DNA of 64,000 bases from the NCBI RefSeq assembly GCF_954871325.1, contig NC_088776.1, positions 33,776,508-33,840,507 of the forward strand. The letters are read 5' to 3'. Source of the stretch: Gordionus sp. m RMFG-2023. Lineage: Eukaryota > Nematomorpha > Gordioida > Chordodea > Parachordodidae. The position numbers and the translations under genes were made by a program. Below are positions 36,501 to 50,300 of this stretch, piece after piece (positions within the stretch are counted from its first letter, which is position 1; every line of letters starts with the position of its first letter). The notes below the pieces were generated by a model. It was not told where the DNA came from, made no database searches, and was given only the letters and a program-made list of their open reading frames with translations.

Positions 36501-37800
36501 GAAAGAAATTATTAAATTAATTAAAAATCATTTGTTTATTAATAATATTATAATTATTCGAAGATTTAAAAAAAAATTTATTTTAATTAAAGATAATATT
36601 TCGTTCGAAGAAAGATTATTATTTTATAATGATAAAATTATTATTCCTGATAATCTAAAGAAGGAGGTTTTGAATGTTAACCATCAAGGTCATCCTGGTA
36701 TAATGAGGATGAAATCATTATATTGATACTATGTTTTTTGGACTAATCTTGATCGTGTTGTTATAAAGTTCGTTAAATGCTGCAAGAGTTGTCAGGAAGA
36801 AAAGCTGGGAGCCGGAGTAGTGCTGTTATACAATTAACCGACCTTGGGAACGAATACCCATTGATTTAACAGGCCCTGTATCTGGAAAGTATTGGTTAAT
36901 TTACGTAGATGCTTTCACCAAATGGGTTAAAGTTGCAATTTTAACACATATTAATTTGGCGAATGTAAAATAATTTGCGTAATTATTTTGTTAGATTTGG
37001 GTTGCCTTGCTGCATTGTTTCAGATAACGGTACTCAGTTTACTGGATCTGAATTCAAAACGTTTCTTCTTACAAACATTATAAAACATTTTAGATTGGCC
37101 CCTTATAGCCCCAAATGGTTTGGCTGAGCCTTATATACATACGATAAAGACGCATTTCTATGCTGGAAGGAGATATGGGACTCCGGACCAGCTAAATTTA
37201 ACGAATGTTTTAATTACTATCCGAAATACTCCAAATGCACTACTGTTAAATCCCCTGCCGAAATGATGTTTGGAAGACCGCTCGAGATAATGTTAGATTA
37301 ATGGAAATTATATACGAGGGAAAGGACTGAAAACGCATTATGGAAACAAAAATATTATAAAGATAGGAATGTTGAGCCCCGTGAATTTGAAGAGAAGCAA
37401 AAGGTTTGGGTAGGAAGAGAAAGGACTGCCGGGTGGTATGAATGAAACTACATGGTTTATAATCCTAAACATGAGCGCCTTATTTAAATTAGATCAATAC
37501 AGTAAATATAGAAGAAGACGAAGACAGAAAAATTATACGACAAAAAAGATTACAATTTATTAAGTATTGACACAATAAGGATAATTTTTTATGTTGAATC
37601 TGTGGGTATTGTTAAAAACAAGCATGCCGACCAAGTGATGGATGCTAATGTACATTCTAAGGAAATATAAATAACAATGACTGAGGATTTGGGAAATGCA
37701 GAACATAATAGAAATACAACTCTTAAAAAGAGTTTCGAAACCCCCATTACGTTATCATGATGAATTCAATTTGTAGTGGGGAGAACTGTAATGTATTAAT
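33560..37800 (+). mobile_element. Ty3/gypsy LTR retrotransposon, broken fossil
   Basis: Parts in order: gag-like start (about 33568-33770), a CCHC zinc-knuckle trace (about 34300), an aspartic protease trace (about 34440-34510), reverse transcriptase (about 34840-35560), RNase H (about 35600-36020), an integrase zinc-binding segment (about 36640-36800) and catalytic core (about 36830-37320), then a C-terminal stretch. A purine-rich tract near 37775-37787 precedes TGTAATG, a possible start of the 3' LTR. A matching 5' LTR was not recognised. The coding part is broken in many places (more than ten by eye), so the copy is old and inactive. Gag-pol order with integrase last is typical of Ty3/gypsy. 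Confidence 0.85.
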
Positions 37801-38719
37801 ATAAATTGTATTTTGTTAATTTGGTTTTAAGCTACAATTTATTGTAATAGATTAAATAGATAAACGATTTTGTAAAAATATATATGGATATGTATTTTCT
37901 TATTTTATATATATAATATACTTAAATATATACTATTTGATAAATACCACAGATAAATAACTAGACAGTTGACCATTATTGCTTATCTAAATTATGCAAT
38001 CAAATGCTCTCAGTGGCTGTAGTAATAATTTTAAATTACATAACCACACAAATAATAGATGCTGGTTAATTTGCAGTCATAGCTTTGACACTCACGATGT
38101 AAACTCATATCAGAATTTATTATGTTAGATAAATTGATAAAATAAAAATACTAAAAATCTTTAGAAAAAATTTTGCAAATATATTGATGCCTTGGGTTAT
38201 TCACACAGTAAGGATGTCATATTGGAAATGAATCATTTAGTAACTAGAAAATAAGGACCAGAGTGATATGATGAAAGTAATTAAGATTTTTATATATTAT
38301 TGTCGCACCACCTCTAGTTGGTATATTATGTCTTAAAATAATAGTTGTTTGTAATAATATCAAAAATATACTCGTACTAAAAATTTAATTCAAAACTGTT
38401 TTTCAAAGAAGAAAAAAATAGCTTTCCTAAAAACACGTAAATAAAAGAGAAGAAATAAAATATTTAATAAGGATTACATCCATTGTGAGAATAATAAGAT
38501 GATTAATTTTTTATAATATTATTTTTATTAAAAATAATTAGATGGCTAAAGTAAACTTTTATGTGTAATCATTTATTCTACATAACGAAATATATGTTAT
38601 CGCTGTCAAACATAAAAGCATATGATAATCATCATATAATCCAAATAGAATATAAAATGTATGAACTTGATAATATCTTATATAGTATTTATCACATTTC
38701 CTTATACTTTAGATTTTAA
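37800..38719. other. Possible LTR or flank between two gypsy fossils
   Basis: AT-rich and non-coding. It may include the 3' LTR of the upstream fossil and that of the opposed one, but I could not match two LTR copies. Confidence 0.4.
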
Positions 38720-40490
38720 AACTCCTCAATCAGACGATGTGTAGACTTCTTCGATCATTGATTTTTCATCCTCATTGTTGTTTTTAGTTCTCGAGGTAAT
38801 GAAAACATATTCTGTGAGGCCGAATTTTTTTCAGTCTTTTCCGTTTCGCCGTTATCTCCCTCTATAGGTGATCCTTCTACATTTCCCAGATTCTCAATTT
38901 CCGACTCCATATTTTCTTCCTCTCTCCATTTCTTTCGCTACATCCTGTTTTCGCAGTTGATCAGCATGCATTCGTATCGTTCCATCTTTACTTTCCACCA
39001 AATAGGAATATCTACCAGTTTTGGATTTTATAATTCCTTCTCTCCAACCTGAATCGATTTCATTATGTACCCATACAGGTTGTTAAACCTCGAATTGCCT
39101 CATTTGAATGTGGTCATCATGCGCTGTCTTTCGCATCCTTAACATTTGCCAGTTTTTTAGATTGCGTCCCAACAATATTTTTTCCGGTGAACGTCCAATT
39201 ATTTTGTCTTGTATCTTTATATTTTACCTTTTATTTGATATTGCATATATAAATATTATATATAATGATATAATAATATAAGGTTTAATTTTTTATCTTG
39301 AGAGTCAAAACGTCTCCCATAGCTTCCTCTGGTTCCTTAATGTCTTTTCTAGTGGCAAAATATCAATTCTTAAGTGTTTGTATTGTTCTTTAAGCTAACA
39401 CATTCTTTTTGGATTAATAAGGTGTTGAATGTATTAATATAATATTTTTTTCTAAATAGAATCTTCGAAATTCTCCAGAACAAAGCTGAGGGACAATATC
39501 TGACACAATTTGTTTTGGCGTTCCAAAACGTGCGAACCATTTCCTTAGCGCCCTGATTATTGTTGTAGACCTGGCTTCTCTCATCAACTCGACCTCAACC
39601 CATTTAGAATGTGCATCAACTCCAACTAACCCTGAAATCGATAGGTCCCGCGAAATCTAGATGAATGCGTTCCCATGGCATATTAGAGATTCCACGAATA
39701 TAAAGGATATAATTGATCGGCTGCTTTGATATGGCATATATTAACGAACATGTTGTTGAATGTTTTTATCGCAATTGGGCCACCAACAATACATTTTAAA
39801 AATTGATTTCATAGCATTTATTCCTAGATGCCCCCTGTGTATAATAATTAATATTGATTTTTTCAACACGGTTGGAATTGCCAACTTTCCATTCCATTCA
39901 ATGTCATCACGATATACCTGATAATTCCTCCTTACGATTATTAAAACAAACTAACTCTGCATCATTTTTCGCATCAAACCCCACCCATCTTCGCTTAATG
40001 TTTTTAATTACTTTATTTAGCAATCTATCTTTCCTTGTTTCTTTCTGGAGTTCAACTTTACCAAGATTTATATCGAGCAAATTTATATCACTAATTTTTA
40101 ATGTAAATTTCTGGTCGTTATTTGACTCTATACTTACACTGGCAGTCTAGATAATGTATCAACCACTTTGTTTTCCTTTCCTGACGATATTCAATTTCAA
40201 AATCATATGCAGACATTTCCCATGTCCAGCGCGTTAATCGACAATTGGATATTTTTGGTAATTCCCGTTTATCACCAAATAATTTTTCCAAAGATTTGTG
40301 ATATGTTCGCAATATAAATTTTCGTCCAAATATGAAAGAATGAATCTTTCCATTCCAAACAAAAGTGCTCGTGCCTCTTTTTCTATTGATGCACAATTTT
40401 TCTCTGACTCCAATAATATTCGCGAAGCAAATGCGATAGGATACGAAAAAATAACCTTCTGGAATATCAATTTAATTAGTGGCGAAGGCA
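38720..40490 (-). mobile_element. Second Ty3/gypsy fossil, 5'-truncated, opposite strand
   Basis: On the minus strand from 40490 downward: the RNase H domain (about 40490-40150), a spacer, integrase segments (about 39900-39200) and the pol C-terminal end (to about 38740). Gag, protease and most of the reverse transcriptase are absent. The copy is broken at several places. It resembles the plus-strand fossil in domain order but differs in sequence, so it is a separate old insertion. Its truncated end abuts a G/C-run junction at about 40480-40530. Confidence 0.8.
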
Positions 40491-41314
40491 AAAGGGGGTT
40501 TTGGGGTTGACCACTCCCCCCTATGAAATCTGATTAAGTTTAAAAAAAAATTCATTTAAAATTGAATTTCTACTTAAAAATGGGACGTTGAAAATTAAAA
40601 ATCTAAGAATAAACAATAATATAGACACATTATTGATTTTCACATAAATTTTTTTTATAAATTTTATTTAAAAAAGATTAAAACTGGGACGCTTCCAGAG
40701 ACGCTGTAAATCAACATGTATTGTTAAAAAGCCCGATTTGAGTCTTTTTAAAAAAAACGACTATTAAGATTTTAGTCAAAATAATATTATGCAAGCCTGT
40801 TCTCATAAATGTCAGAAAGGTTTGGACCTCCTAGCACCTTTTTAAAATCGACCCAAATCGGGCTCTTTGACCACTAACAACATTAAATATCTCTATTTGT
40901 TGTAGTATATACATATTTCAAAAATAGATTATTAAAATTTTTTAGATTATTTCTTAAAATTTTTATTTTAATTTCACGTATAGTGATGATTAATAAATAA
41001 TAAGGTAAACCTTATCGCTTATTATTATGAATAATAAAATAAAATTTTTTAAATAAAAATAAATTAAATGGACAACAATAAATTTTAAGGACATTTTTTT
41101 TATCCAAAAAATATTTATACCTGTATAAATGTTACTGTTATAAAATTATAACTACTATCCAATTATTATTTTTTTTAAATTATCCATTATCTTTTATTAA
41201 AAATAAAAGTAACAAAAAAAAACTATTAGGCTTAAAAGGGCCAATTTAAAAAAAATTGGATAAAATTTATAAAATTGAAATTTGAAAATTTTGTATTAAA
41301 GGTTTTTTAAAAAG
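40491..41314. other. Upstream flank of the annexin gene
   Basis: Would contain the annexin promoter and 5' UTR. No specific promoter motif can be supported. It contains a MITE relic at about 40722-40890. Confidence 0.45.
40722..40890. mobile_element. MITE relic, TAGTGTTGTTAAA family
   Basis: The left part TATTGTTAAAAAGCCCGATT faces the right part AATCGGGCTCTTTGACCACT followed by AACAACATT. It shares the inner words TTTTAGTCAAAATAATATTA and CAGAAAGGTTTGGAC with the copy at 49600-49832. Confidence 0.65.
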
Positions 41315-41317
41315 ATG
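41315..41317 (+). CDS. Annexin exon 1: start codon only
   Basis: ATG is followed directly by GTAAGTTTTT, a consensus donor. The 69-nt intron (41318-41386) ends GTTTAG. Splicing gives MKFPTITDSKNFDP, an ordinary annexin N-terminus. No other ATG fits in frame. Confidence 0.7.
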
Positions 41318-44300
41318 GTAAGTTTTTCCTTTGTAAAACGTTATTTTAATATAAAAAACTAATATTTTTTAAATAAAAATGTTTAGAAATTTCCAACTAT
41401 AACTGATTCGAAGAATTTCGATCCCAGAGCAGATGCTGAGAAGTTAATGAAAGCCATGAAAAGAATGGGTTAATTTATATTAAATTTATATATCAAAATT
41501 AAATTATCATCGAGATTTGAATTTCAATAAAAAAAGATGCAAAACAGCATAGATAAAATCTTAACTTTATATATCCTTTAATTAATACGTCATAAAAATA
41601 AGGTAAAATTTTAAGGCATTCTTAAAGAAAATATATGAGCAATTGAACAATTGTATTTATTTCCAAAAAAATATTTTTTAAAGGCACTAACGAAAAGGAA
41701 ATACTTAATATAGTCGCTCGCAGATCTAACAATGAGAGACAAATGATTTCTCACACATACCAGGAACTTTATAAAAAAGTAATTTTGCAATTTTTATTTA
41801 TAAAAGTATATAAAGTAAAATTTAAATGCCATATAAAAAATATTGATATCCAAGTAAGTGATTTATTTTTGAAGGTTTAGTTCGTATCAAAAATTTTGCC
41901 ATACCACAGACTCTATGGAGCAGGCAGGTTGGTGCAGTTCTCAATATTTAAAAATTTAGCTTAACAAAGCGACTGAAATTTATTTTATTAAAATGCAAAA
42001 TGACCCACTTTTATTTTTATTAATAATAATGGAATCACATTTTCATATTCTATATTGTATATATCATACTCAGTAGCACGGAACCACCTATTTTCCTTGT
42101 TGGATTCGAACCTAGGTAGAGGTTTATAAGTAGGCTGTAAAGTAACGACAAGAAATAACGTCGGAAGAGTTGGGCCATTCGTTACATGTGTTTCTTTTTC
42201 TAGAGTAACGAAAACGCAAAACCTTATTTAAAATTTTTCTTAAAAAATATTGAAAAAACATATTATATAATTAATTTTATTTATTTTTAAATTTTATAAT
42301 TTAAACCGGGTTTTTAATTCACATCAACCACCAAATTCCTTCATTTTTATTTTAAATTTTTGTTGTTAAATTTTCCATCAACATTGTTAATCTAATTAAA
42401 TATTGAATCAATTGTATGTATTATATTCTTATTCTTATTATAATTTATTTTATAAAGAATATATTGTCATTATACATTTTCTTCAGATGAAGAAGAGTAA
42501 AACCTGCCTTGGCTCATATATGAAACATTTTTTACACCAATAATAAAATGAAGGGTACAAAAAGTTAATGAAGGGTACAAAGTTTACACTTTGTAAGTGT
42601 AAATTGTGTCCCAACTCAAATTAACCTTGATTGTGGTATAAACATAGGCATCCTCCGAACTGTGCAGCCATTTTTAAGGAAAAAATGGGATATCTGCAAA
42701 CTGGTTATAACAAGATGAAACTCTTCCGTGAAATTAATATCGTCTTATTATGGAGAATGACCACAAATTTGACGCATCTTATGTCCAAATTATAAAGATT
42801 TTCAGATAATGATAAGTCATTCGTAGATAAATATTGCATGGCTATATATATGATTTTATAGGTTATGGAACCTATTCTTAGGGCTTTTTCGATTTTAGAG
42901 AGAGAAGAAAAAATGCATGTGGGAAATCTCACTCTCACTATAGCTATTATAATATTTAAAAAATGACTTAAAATAATTTCATTTTGTAAGCCACTTATTA
43001 ATGAAACTCTGCAAGACAATGATAAAAGGTAAACAGTTTATTGTTCACAATTTATATTTTGATAATATATTTCAATAGAATTTATATTATCAGCAATATT
43101 TCAATAGAATTTATATTATCAGCAATAATTACCCGCTAATATAATCATATTAACCCTCATAAAACTAGATAGGGAGGGAAGGAAGCTTAAACTTATTTTC
43201 TTTTTAGAAACGATCTTGACATAGAAAATACAGACTAGAATCCTTTAAATAACAACATACCTACAGATTATTTTCTAATAAAGACAGGGACCCGGAGTGA
43301 ACTAGAATGAACCGCTAAACCGTTATAAACGTTTATAAATATATATACCGTAACCGAACCGATGTAATTATTTTTTGAAGGAGTAAAAAGAACCTTTATA
43401 AAAAAAGTTAAACCGGTTTGAACTGGTTTTAGCCAAATAAAATTAATATTTTACCATATCTACATCGTTATTTATATTTATTAAATGATCAAATTTGTTT
43501 AATATCCATAAGAAGTATGTATTAATTTTTCACTATGACTTAAATTGATCTACAATCTTTTAACTGCTTCATATAGTATTAGAGCATTCCTATTTTAGTA
43601 TGCAAAATATTTAAATGACCAATTTTTGATTTAGTTGTATTTAATTAATCTAAAAAATCATCAGTTTTTTTTATATTGAGAATCAAAGAAATTTGAATAT
43701 CCAAAATTATATAAACTTGCTCTTATAGTACTTGCGGTTCCCGCAACACAGGTTTCTGTTAAAAGGACCTTTTCGGGGCTAAAATTTGTGTATCGCCACA
43801 ACGAACAATTATGAATACACTTATATTAGAAAATATATTACCTATACGTTCAAATAATATATTTAGAAATGAGTTATGATTCTTATATATTATTTTATAT
43901 ATTATTCATAGATACTTATAATAAAAATAAATTAATTTCATCTATTTTATAAATAAACAATATTATTAACTTAAGTGATAGCAAAAATTTTAATAAATAA
44001 TGTTTATAATTAAAATCATTATACCATGGTGTTGCTTCAATAAAAATAATTTTAAAAAAAATTTCTAATCGTAATGAACCTTTATGAACCTTTAAAATTA
44101 GCTGAACCGAACCGAAACTTTATAAATTTTTTCTTAAGAACCGTATCGAACCGTAACCATATAATTTTTTACATATTGAACCGTAACCAAACTGAACCGT
44201 TATAAAAAAGGATCGGGTCCCTGAATAAAGATAATAAAAAAACTGGATGAGGATTTGAGTGAAGATTCTTTTGAAGATGAACAAAGCTTTTTCAAAATAA

Positions 44301-47300
44301 AGATTATTCTTTAATTTTTTATAAAATCTCCCAATTAAAATTTTTATTTATCCAATATAATATAGCGCTCCCATCCTCTGCGCCAGTTGAACGTGTGTTA
44401 GCACAACGAAAGCTTAAGCACTAAGCACTCTTGTTTATCTGACCAAATTTTAAGAATCAATTGTTAAAAATAAATTAAAAATTATTACAAAAATATTTTA
44501 TATTTTGTAATATTTTATTTATTAAGATATATATATAAAAAAAACATTATTATAACCTATCACATATTATTTTTTGCATAATTTTATTTTTATTGTATAT
44601 AGGTAGACATATACGCCGCCACAAAAATCGGCGGCGGCGCGGCGGCGTCATATATTTTACTAACTTAAATTTTTTAAATTAAATTTATAAATTTATTGGA
44701 AACACTTTTAAAATATAATTTATACTTTATTATGTTTATAACTATAATTTAATGATTTTATTAAGTTATAATTATCATGAATAAATATTATTTTATTAAG
44801 ATTTATAATAATGATCTTTTATCAGAGTGAGCCCAGCTATAGAAAATACATGCTCGCTGGATGTGCTCGTACTGGAACGCACAGGACCTTTCTAGCTAAT
44901 ATTGAAAGTTTAGGAAGATCCAATGCTCTTATCTTCCAAAAATCTAAGACATCTTTTATCTCCAAATTATAAGGCGAAAATAATGAATAACACTCTTTTT
45001 CTAAACTAGTTAAATAGTGTTGTTGTTCCAGGTTATTGTTATGAATAGATGAATGTTTCGTAGCCAATGAGTTAAGATAATCGAGTTTTAAATTAACTTC
45101 CGTCGTTTCACATTCGTTTTATTCGTCGTGTAAGACCGTAGAGAGGTAGCGTGTTGACATAAAAATTCAACCGGAGTAATATTTTTTTCCTTTAAATATT
45201 CATTTACTATGTTTATTGATTGAAAACGAGGATCCAAAAGTGGTCCTAACACCTAAGTAAAAAAATAAAAGAAAGAGAAATAATATATAAAAAATAATTT
45301 ATGTATTTTAAAATACTACCTGAAGATCGGTTATTGGAAATCTATGATAAAATTTAGTAAGCATATTTTGTTTAAGGGATGCTATGGGAGGACTATCATA
45401 TTCTTTTACAATTAAATGATTTTTAATTTCACTACGAAATAATAAGGCTAAATTTATAGTAACTCCTTTTTGGACAGATAAAAATTCAACAGTTTTTTTG
45501 AAGGTTTTAAGAAAATTTAAAAGTTCATGCACCAAGTCCCAATCGGAGTTAAATAATTTGAGATCCGGTTTCTCCATTCTATTTAATAGAATATTTATAG
45601 GATTTTTGTTATTGCCAGTCACACTTTCCAGCATTATTAAAATACTATGCCAACGTGTAGGCACATTTAATTTTAAGGTTTTATGTTTTTTCTCATATGA
45701 TTTTTGATTTTCACTATCATCATCAAACCCCAAACGATCTTCATAAAAAGAATTATTATCATCCAATTCTAAAATATCCAATGTATATGATATCGATTCA
45801 AAACATTTTCTATTTTCTATATCGTTTATATTTTCAAAATCCGCTGTTTTGAATCTTAAGATAACTATAACTTCTCTCACATTTTTAATGAGATTTTCTA
45901 TTTTATTAACTTTATTATTTCATCGACTGTCACTAGATTATGTAATCCATGCCCCAAACATAAATGATGGTCATATTCTCCTAGACGAACACTTTTCTTT
46001 ACATTGGGTCCTGCATCCGTAACCATTTGAATTTTCTTGGACCCTAAATCAAATTCATTTTCAACCTTTTCTATTTCGGAAATAATAGTTTAAGCGGTAT
46101 GTTTTTGAGTGACATGATGTGTAATGTATAAAATACAATATTAAATTTATTATCTATTTTGTGAAATGTAAAGGTGATATAATTTCGCCGTCTATATTTA
46201 TCGGTCCACATATCAAAAGTTAGCACAAAATTTAGGACCTATATTAATTTTCCACTCCGCCTAAGTGTAGTTCTATCTGGTAATTCCTTGGTATCTGAAA
46301 TAATGCCATATTTCTACATAATAAAAAGTTAATAATAAAAATATTATGCCATTAAGTAACGAGTAACCCCTTTTTTTATTATCCAGTAACACGTATTTCT
46401 ATTTTCAGAAGTAACTAGTAACACATTTCTTTTTTGAAGTAACGTTCACAGCACTATTTAAAACTGATTCTAATCAACGTCTACAACTGAACCATAGACA
46501 CTACTCGGAATAAACAATTTTTTTGTAAATAAGAATAAATTGCGATTAAAAATTTAAAATAAGATATATAATCAATAACGTTCAATGCTGCTCATTAACC
46601 CTATTTTGAGAAAGGCAGGGAGAGGTCAAAATTTTCTTAAAAACATAAGAGTTAACTACCATCCAGGATTCATGATTTTGAGACAGCAGATTTAAATAAA
46701 TGTTTTTGTCACAAAATGATCGATAATACTAATTAAAAAAAATATAATAAAATAAAATTGACATTTTTTTTGTTACTTCACGATGTTTTTTACTTTTGAT
46801 TCGACGTTTTATAGTTTAGACAACTTATGTATAAAAATATATTTTGGGGAGGGGTCTGCCAGTTTGACACCCCCTTAAATACTTTAAAGCTATGAGGTTA
46901 CTCTATATATTCATTTCACTTTGTATAAAATTCATTATAAATTAGGATTTGATAAAGGATTTGAAAGGGGAATTGTCTAAGAAGTTAGAAAAAATTATTC
47001 TTGCGTTGATGATACCAGTGCTGGAGTATGATTGTTTAACTTTGCGCAATAGTATAAAAGTAAATAATATTCTTTCTTAATATATTCGATATTATAAAAC
47101 AATTTATTGCAAAAATACACCTCTTATGAAATTATTCAACCATTTAGCGTTTCTTTCTTCCTTCCTTCCTTCTTCCTTCCTTCCTTCCTTCTTCCTTCCT
47201 TCCTTCCTTCTTCCTTCCTTCCTTCTTTCCTTCCTTCCTTCCTTCCTTCTTTCCTTCCTTCCTTCCTTCTTCCTTCCTTCCTTCCTTCCTTCCTTCCTTC

Positions 47301-50300
47301 CGACTATACCGAATCACATAAAATATTTAATTAGGAACAATTTTGAAGTTCATATAATATTTTTATACAATTATTCCGATTAGTATCTCTTTCAAAATTT
47401 TAGCATATATCTTTCAGCAAATGACTAATAAATTAAAACTTTCTTTTTTTTCTAATCGAAAAACTGGAAAATAAACATAACAACATGCTTTTAAAATAAA
47501 ATAATTTCAACGAAATTTTGAAACATTAAAAATTAAATTTATAAAATTTGTAATAAAATATCAATAAATTATTTTTTCCATATTTAATTTTACATTGTTA
47601 GCACTTCTAGACTGCATTTATAGTAAATGCGTTATATTTAAGCGTTGTGTTATTTAACGCTATCGAAATCACAGCTGATTCTTCATAGCAATAATAATTT
47701 TTGAAATATACGTTGCAACATATGTTTTTTAAATTATATCATAGCGTTATCATCATAATGCTCCATATTTACAAAGTATATATATTTAATGTTTTGATTT
47801 TGTAAATAACCAACGCTAACATAACGCTTTTACTATAAATGAGTCCTTACACCAGAATTCAAATAGAGAACATTTCAAAATTAAAATAGAAAACGATTTG
47901 GAATATTTATTTTTTATAAATTAGAATAATAATACTCTCAAACAATTTTTTAATTAAAGTATCGGATCGGGTTATAGAAAATATTTTCAATATCAGATCG
48001 ATAAAAAAAATCGCGAATCGGACAGACACAAGAAAAAATATTAATAATTTGTTTCTTGATGTTGATCTTTCCCCAAGATAAATATTTTTTAATTAACCAT
48101 AAAAAGTATGTCTCTTAAGTTGAAATTCCAAAAAAAGACTAATTTACTAAGCTTTACTTTATTTCTAAAAAATTTTTTATAGTTGAACAAAAAGAGGATT
48201 AAAAGAAAATTCTATAATAAGTTTTATTTAAAACCCAAATAAAAGCTTTAAAAAAATTAATAATGATAAAATTTTAATTTAAAGTGGTAAATCTTTTAAC
48301 TAACCTTGTATTAAAAAATATAATAATATTTTTGTAACATAACCTTGACCAAAGACCTTCAAGTTTCAAAATATAATTTAAAAAATATAATGACATTTTT
48401 ATCTCAAAATCGCCTCAAATCTATCACTCTATTATAAATTATTACAAATATTATCAAAGGTCATATTTAAATATTCTTTGGTATAAATAAAAAACAAAGT
48501 GATACTAATTTAAAGTATATTTTGTTTCCTAAAACAAGACCTTATTCTATGTTATTATTTTTAGGGAATATAGTTTTTAGCATAATTTATAATCATATTT
48601 TAAAAACAGGGAATAGGAACAAACGAATGCCTTTTGATACAGATAATTTGTTCGAAAAGCTTCCAACAATTGACTAGCATTCAAGAATGTTATAAAAAAT
48701 GTATATTTATTTTAAATAAATGAATAAATATATTATGTTTTTTTAAAAAAAATCAATTTCTAAATCGATTATGTGATAATCATAGTTACGAATAAAGCAG
48801 TTATCCAACCTGAACCGTTAAATGGGTAAACGATTATTATTTACACCAAAACCCAAGTTAAACTGTCAAAATACTTGTCACCTGAACTGAACCGAACCTA
48901 TAAAAGGGTATGTGAAGTGTTCTCAACCATTAATTTGTTCTTTCCCTTTATAAGATATAATTTCAAGCATAGAATCTTTAAATATTTTAATTGTATATAT
49001 ATATATTATATATATGCTCAATATTATTTTTTAGGAAATATGGATAAAATTTTTAAAAATGTGCTTCACATTCACATTCTCTAAATCTAATATTATGGGA
49101 AAATGTTCTAACCGGTTTTTTTTATTAAAGATTTAACCCCAACTTATATTATTATTTCCTACGAATCAAACGTGATGAACTGTTATTTTTATTTGAACCT
49201 AAATCTGAACCTAATCCGTATCCGTTATGGTCCGGATTTTTGGAGTACACTTGGGGATTGGTACTCCGATCACTTAAAAGAATCTAAAATGCTATTTTGT
49301 TATTATCTTTTTAATGAACATATTTAGCAATTTTTATCAATTTACAATTTATTTTAATATTATCTTGCATATTCCTATATAATTAACAGAATTAATTGAT
49401 TTGTAAGGATGTTGTTAAACGGCCCCTAGCTACGCCCCTGCTAAAACTTTAATCGAGCCATATTTAAAAATCGACAAAAAGCGGGATTTTTAACAACACT
49501 ACATGAAATATAGAATAATTACAGATTTTGTTTCATTGTGACTAATATTATAATTTTCTCTTCCACTATAATCTCCAGTGTCACCAAAAAGACTGTTCAG
49601 CACATAGCCAAATATGTACCAATTTGGCCGATTTTTAAAAACGGCATTGTTAAGATTTTAGATAAAATATTATTATGTAAACCTGGAGATTTTTGTTCAT
49701 AAGCGACAGAAAGGTATGGACTTCTATTTGCCAAATTTTTAGGTTATGTAATATTATTTTGTCTAAAATTTGAATAGGGCCATTTTTAAAAATTGACCCA
49801 AATCGGGTCGTTTAACAACAATAATGTAAGGTAAGTATAATAAAATTAAAATAACATCAATTTTGATTTTTAGATATTCATTTATATAAAAAATTCACAA
49901 TTTACACGTTGGAAAATTTTATGATTACCGATTTTAGAGAATATGTAACACGTTTTACGTTTTTATATCACATTATAAAAGCAATTGAAAACTATTAGGA
50001 TGATTGTGGTAAAGACAAAGAGGGAAAGAGATGTGAATTTATAATTATTTCAAAAAATTTTCCATAAAATTTGAATTTATTAAAAAGAATATATATATTG
50101 CTTTGTTTTATCTAATTATACAATTAAATTATACCAATGAGAATATTTTTTTAAACTGCTATGTCACTGTGACTAACCTTTCAATTTCAGTGGGGTCTAG
50201 TTTTTAATATTTTTGTTGGAAAATCGATATTTTAGGATACATTAAAAAAAATATATAATGTAATTTATTTTTTACATTAGGTTATTCGACGGAATTAATA

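Larger units (their letters stand above)
48701..50280. other. Annexin intron 5 with MITEs
   Basis: 1.6-kb intron. A GAACCG-rich stretch (48800-48900) and a later GAACCTAAATC stretch (to about 49265) look like ends of a small hAT-type element whose borders I cannot fix. MITE pieces follow at 49408 and 49600. Confidence 0.45.

Noticed and set aside
39854-40510. Plus-strand open frames of 98 and 70 codons
   Set aside because: Antisense to the minus-strand Ty3/gypsy fossil; no independent similarity.
42100-42120. GGTTCGAATCC-like word on the minus strand, the tRNA B-box consensus
   Set aside because: No A box, no acceptor stem and no cloverleaf around it; most likely transposon debris.
47107-47383. 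Plus-strand frames rich in Phe/Leu/Pro/Ser
   Set aside because: They run through the CTTCC microsatellite, which leaves several frames open by chance.
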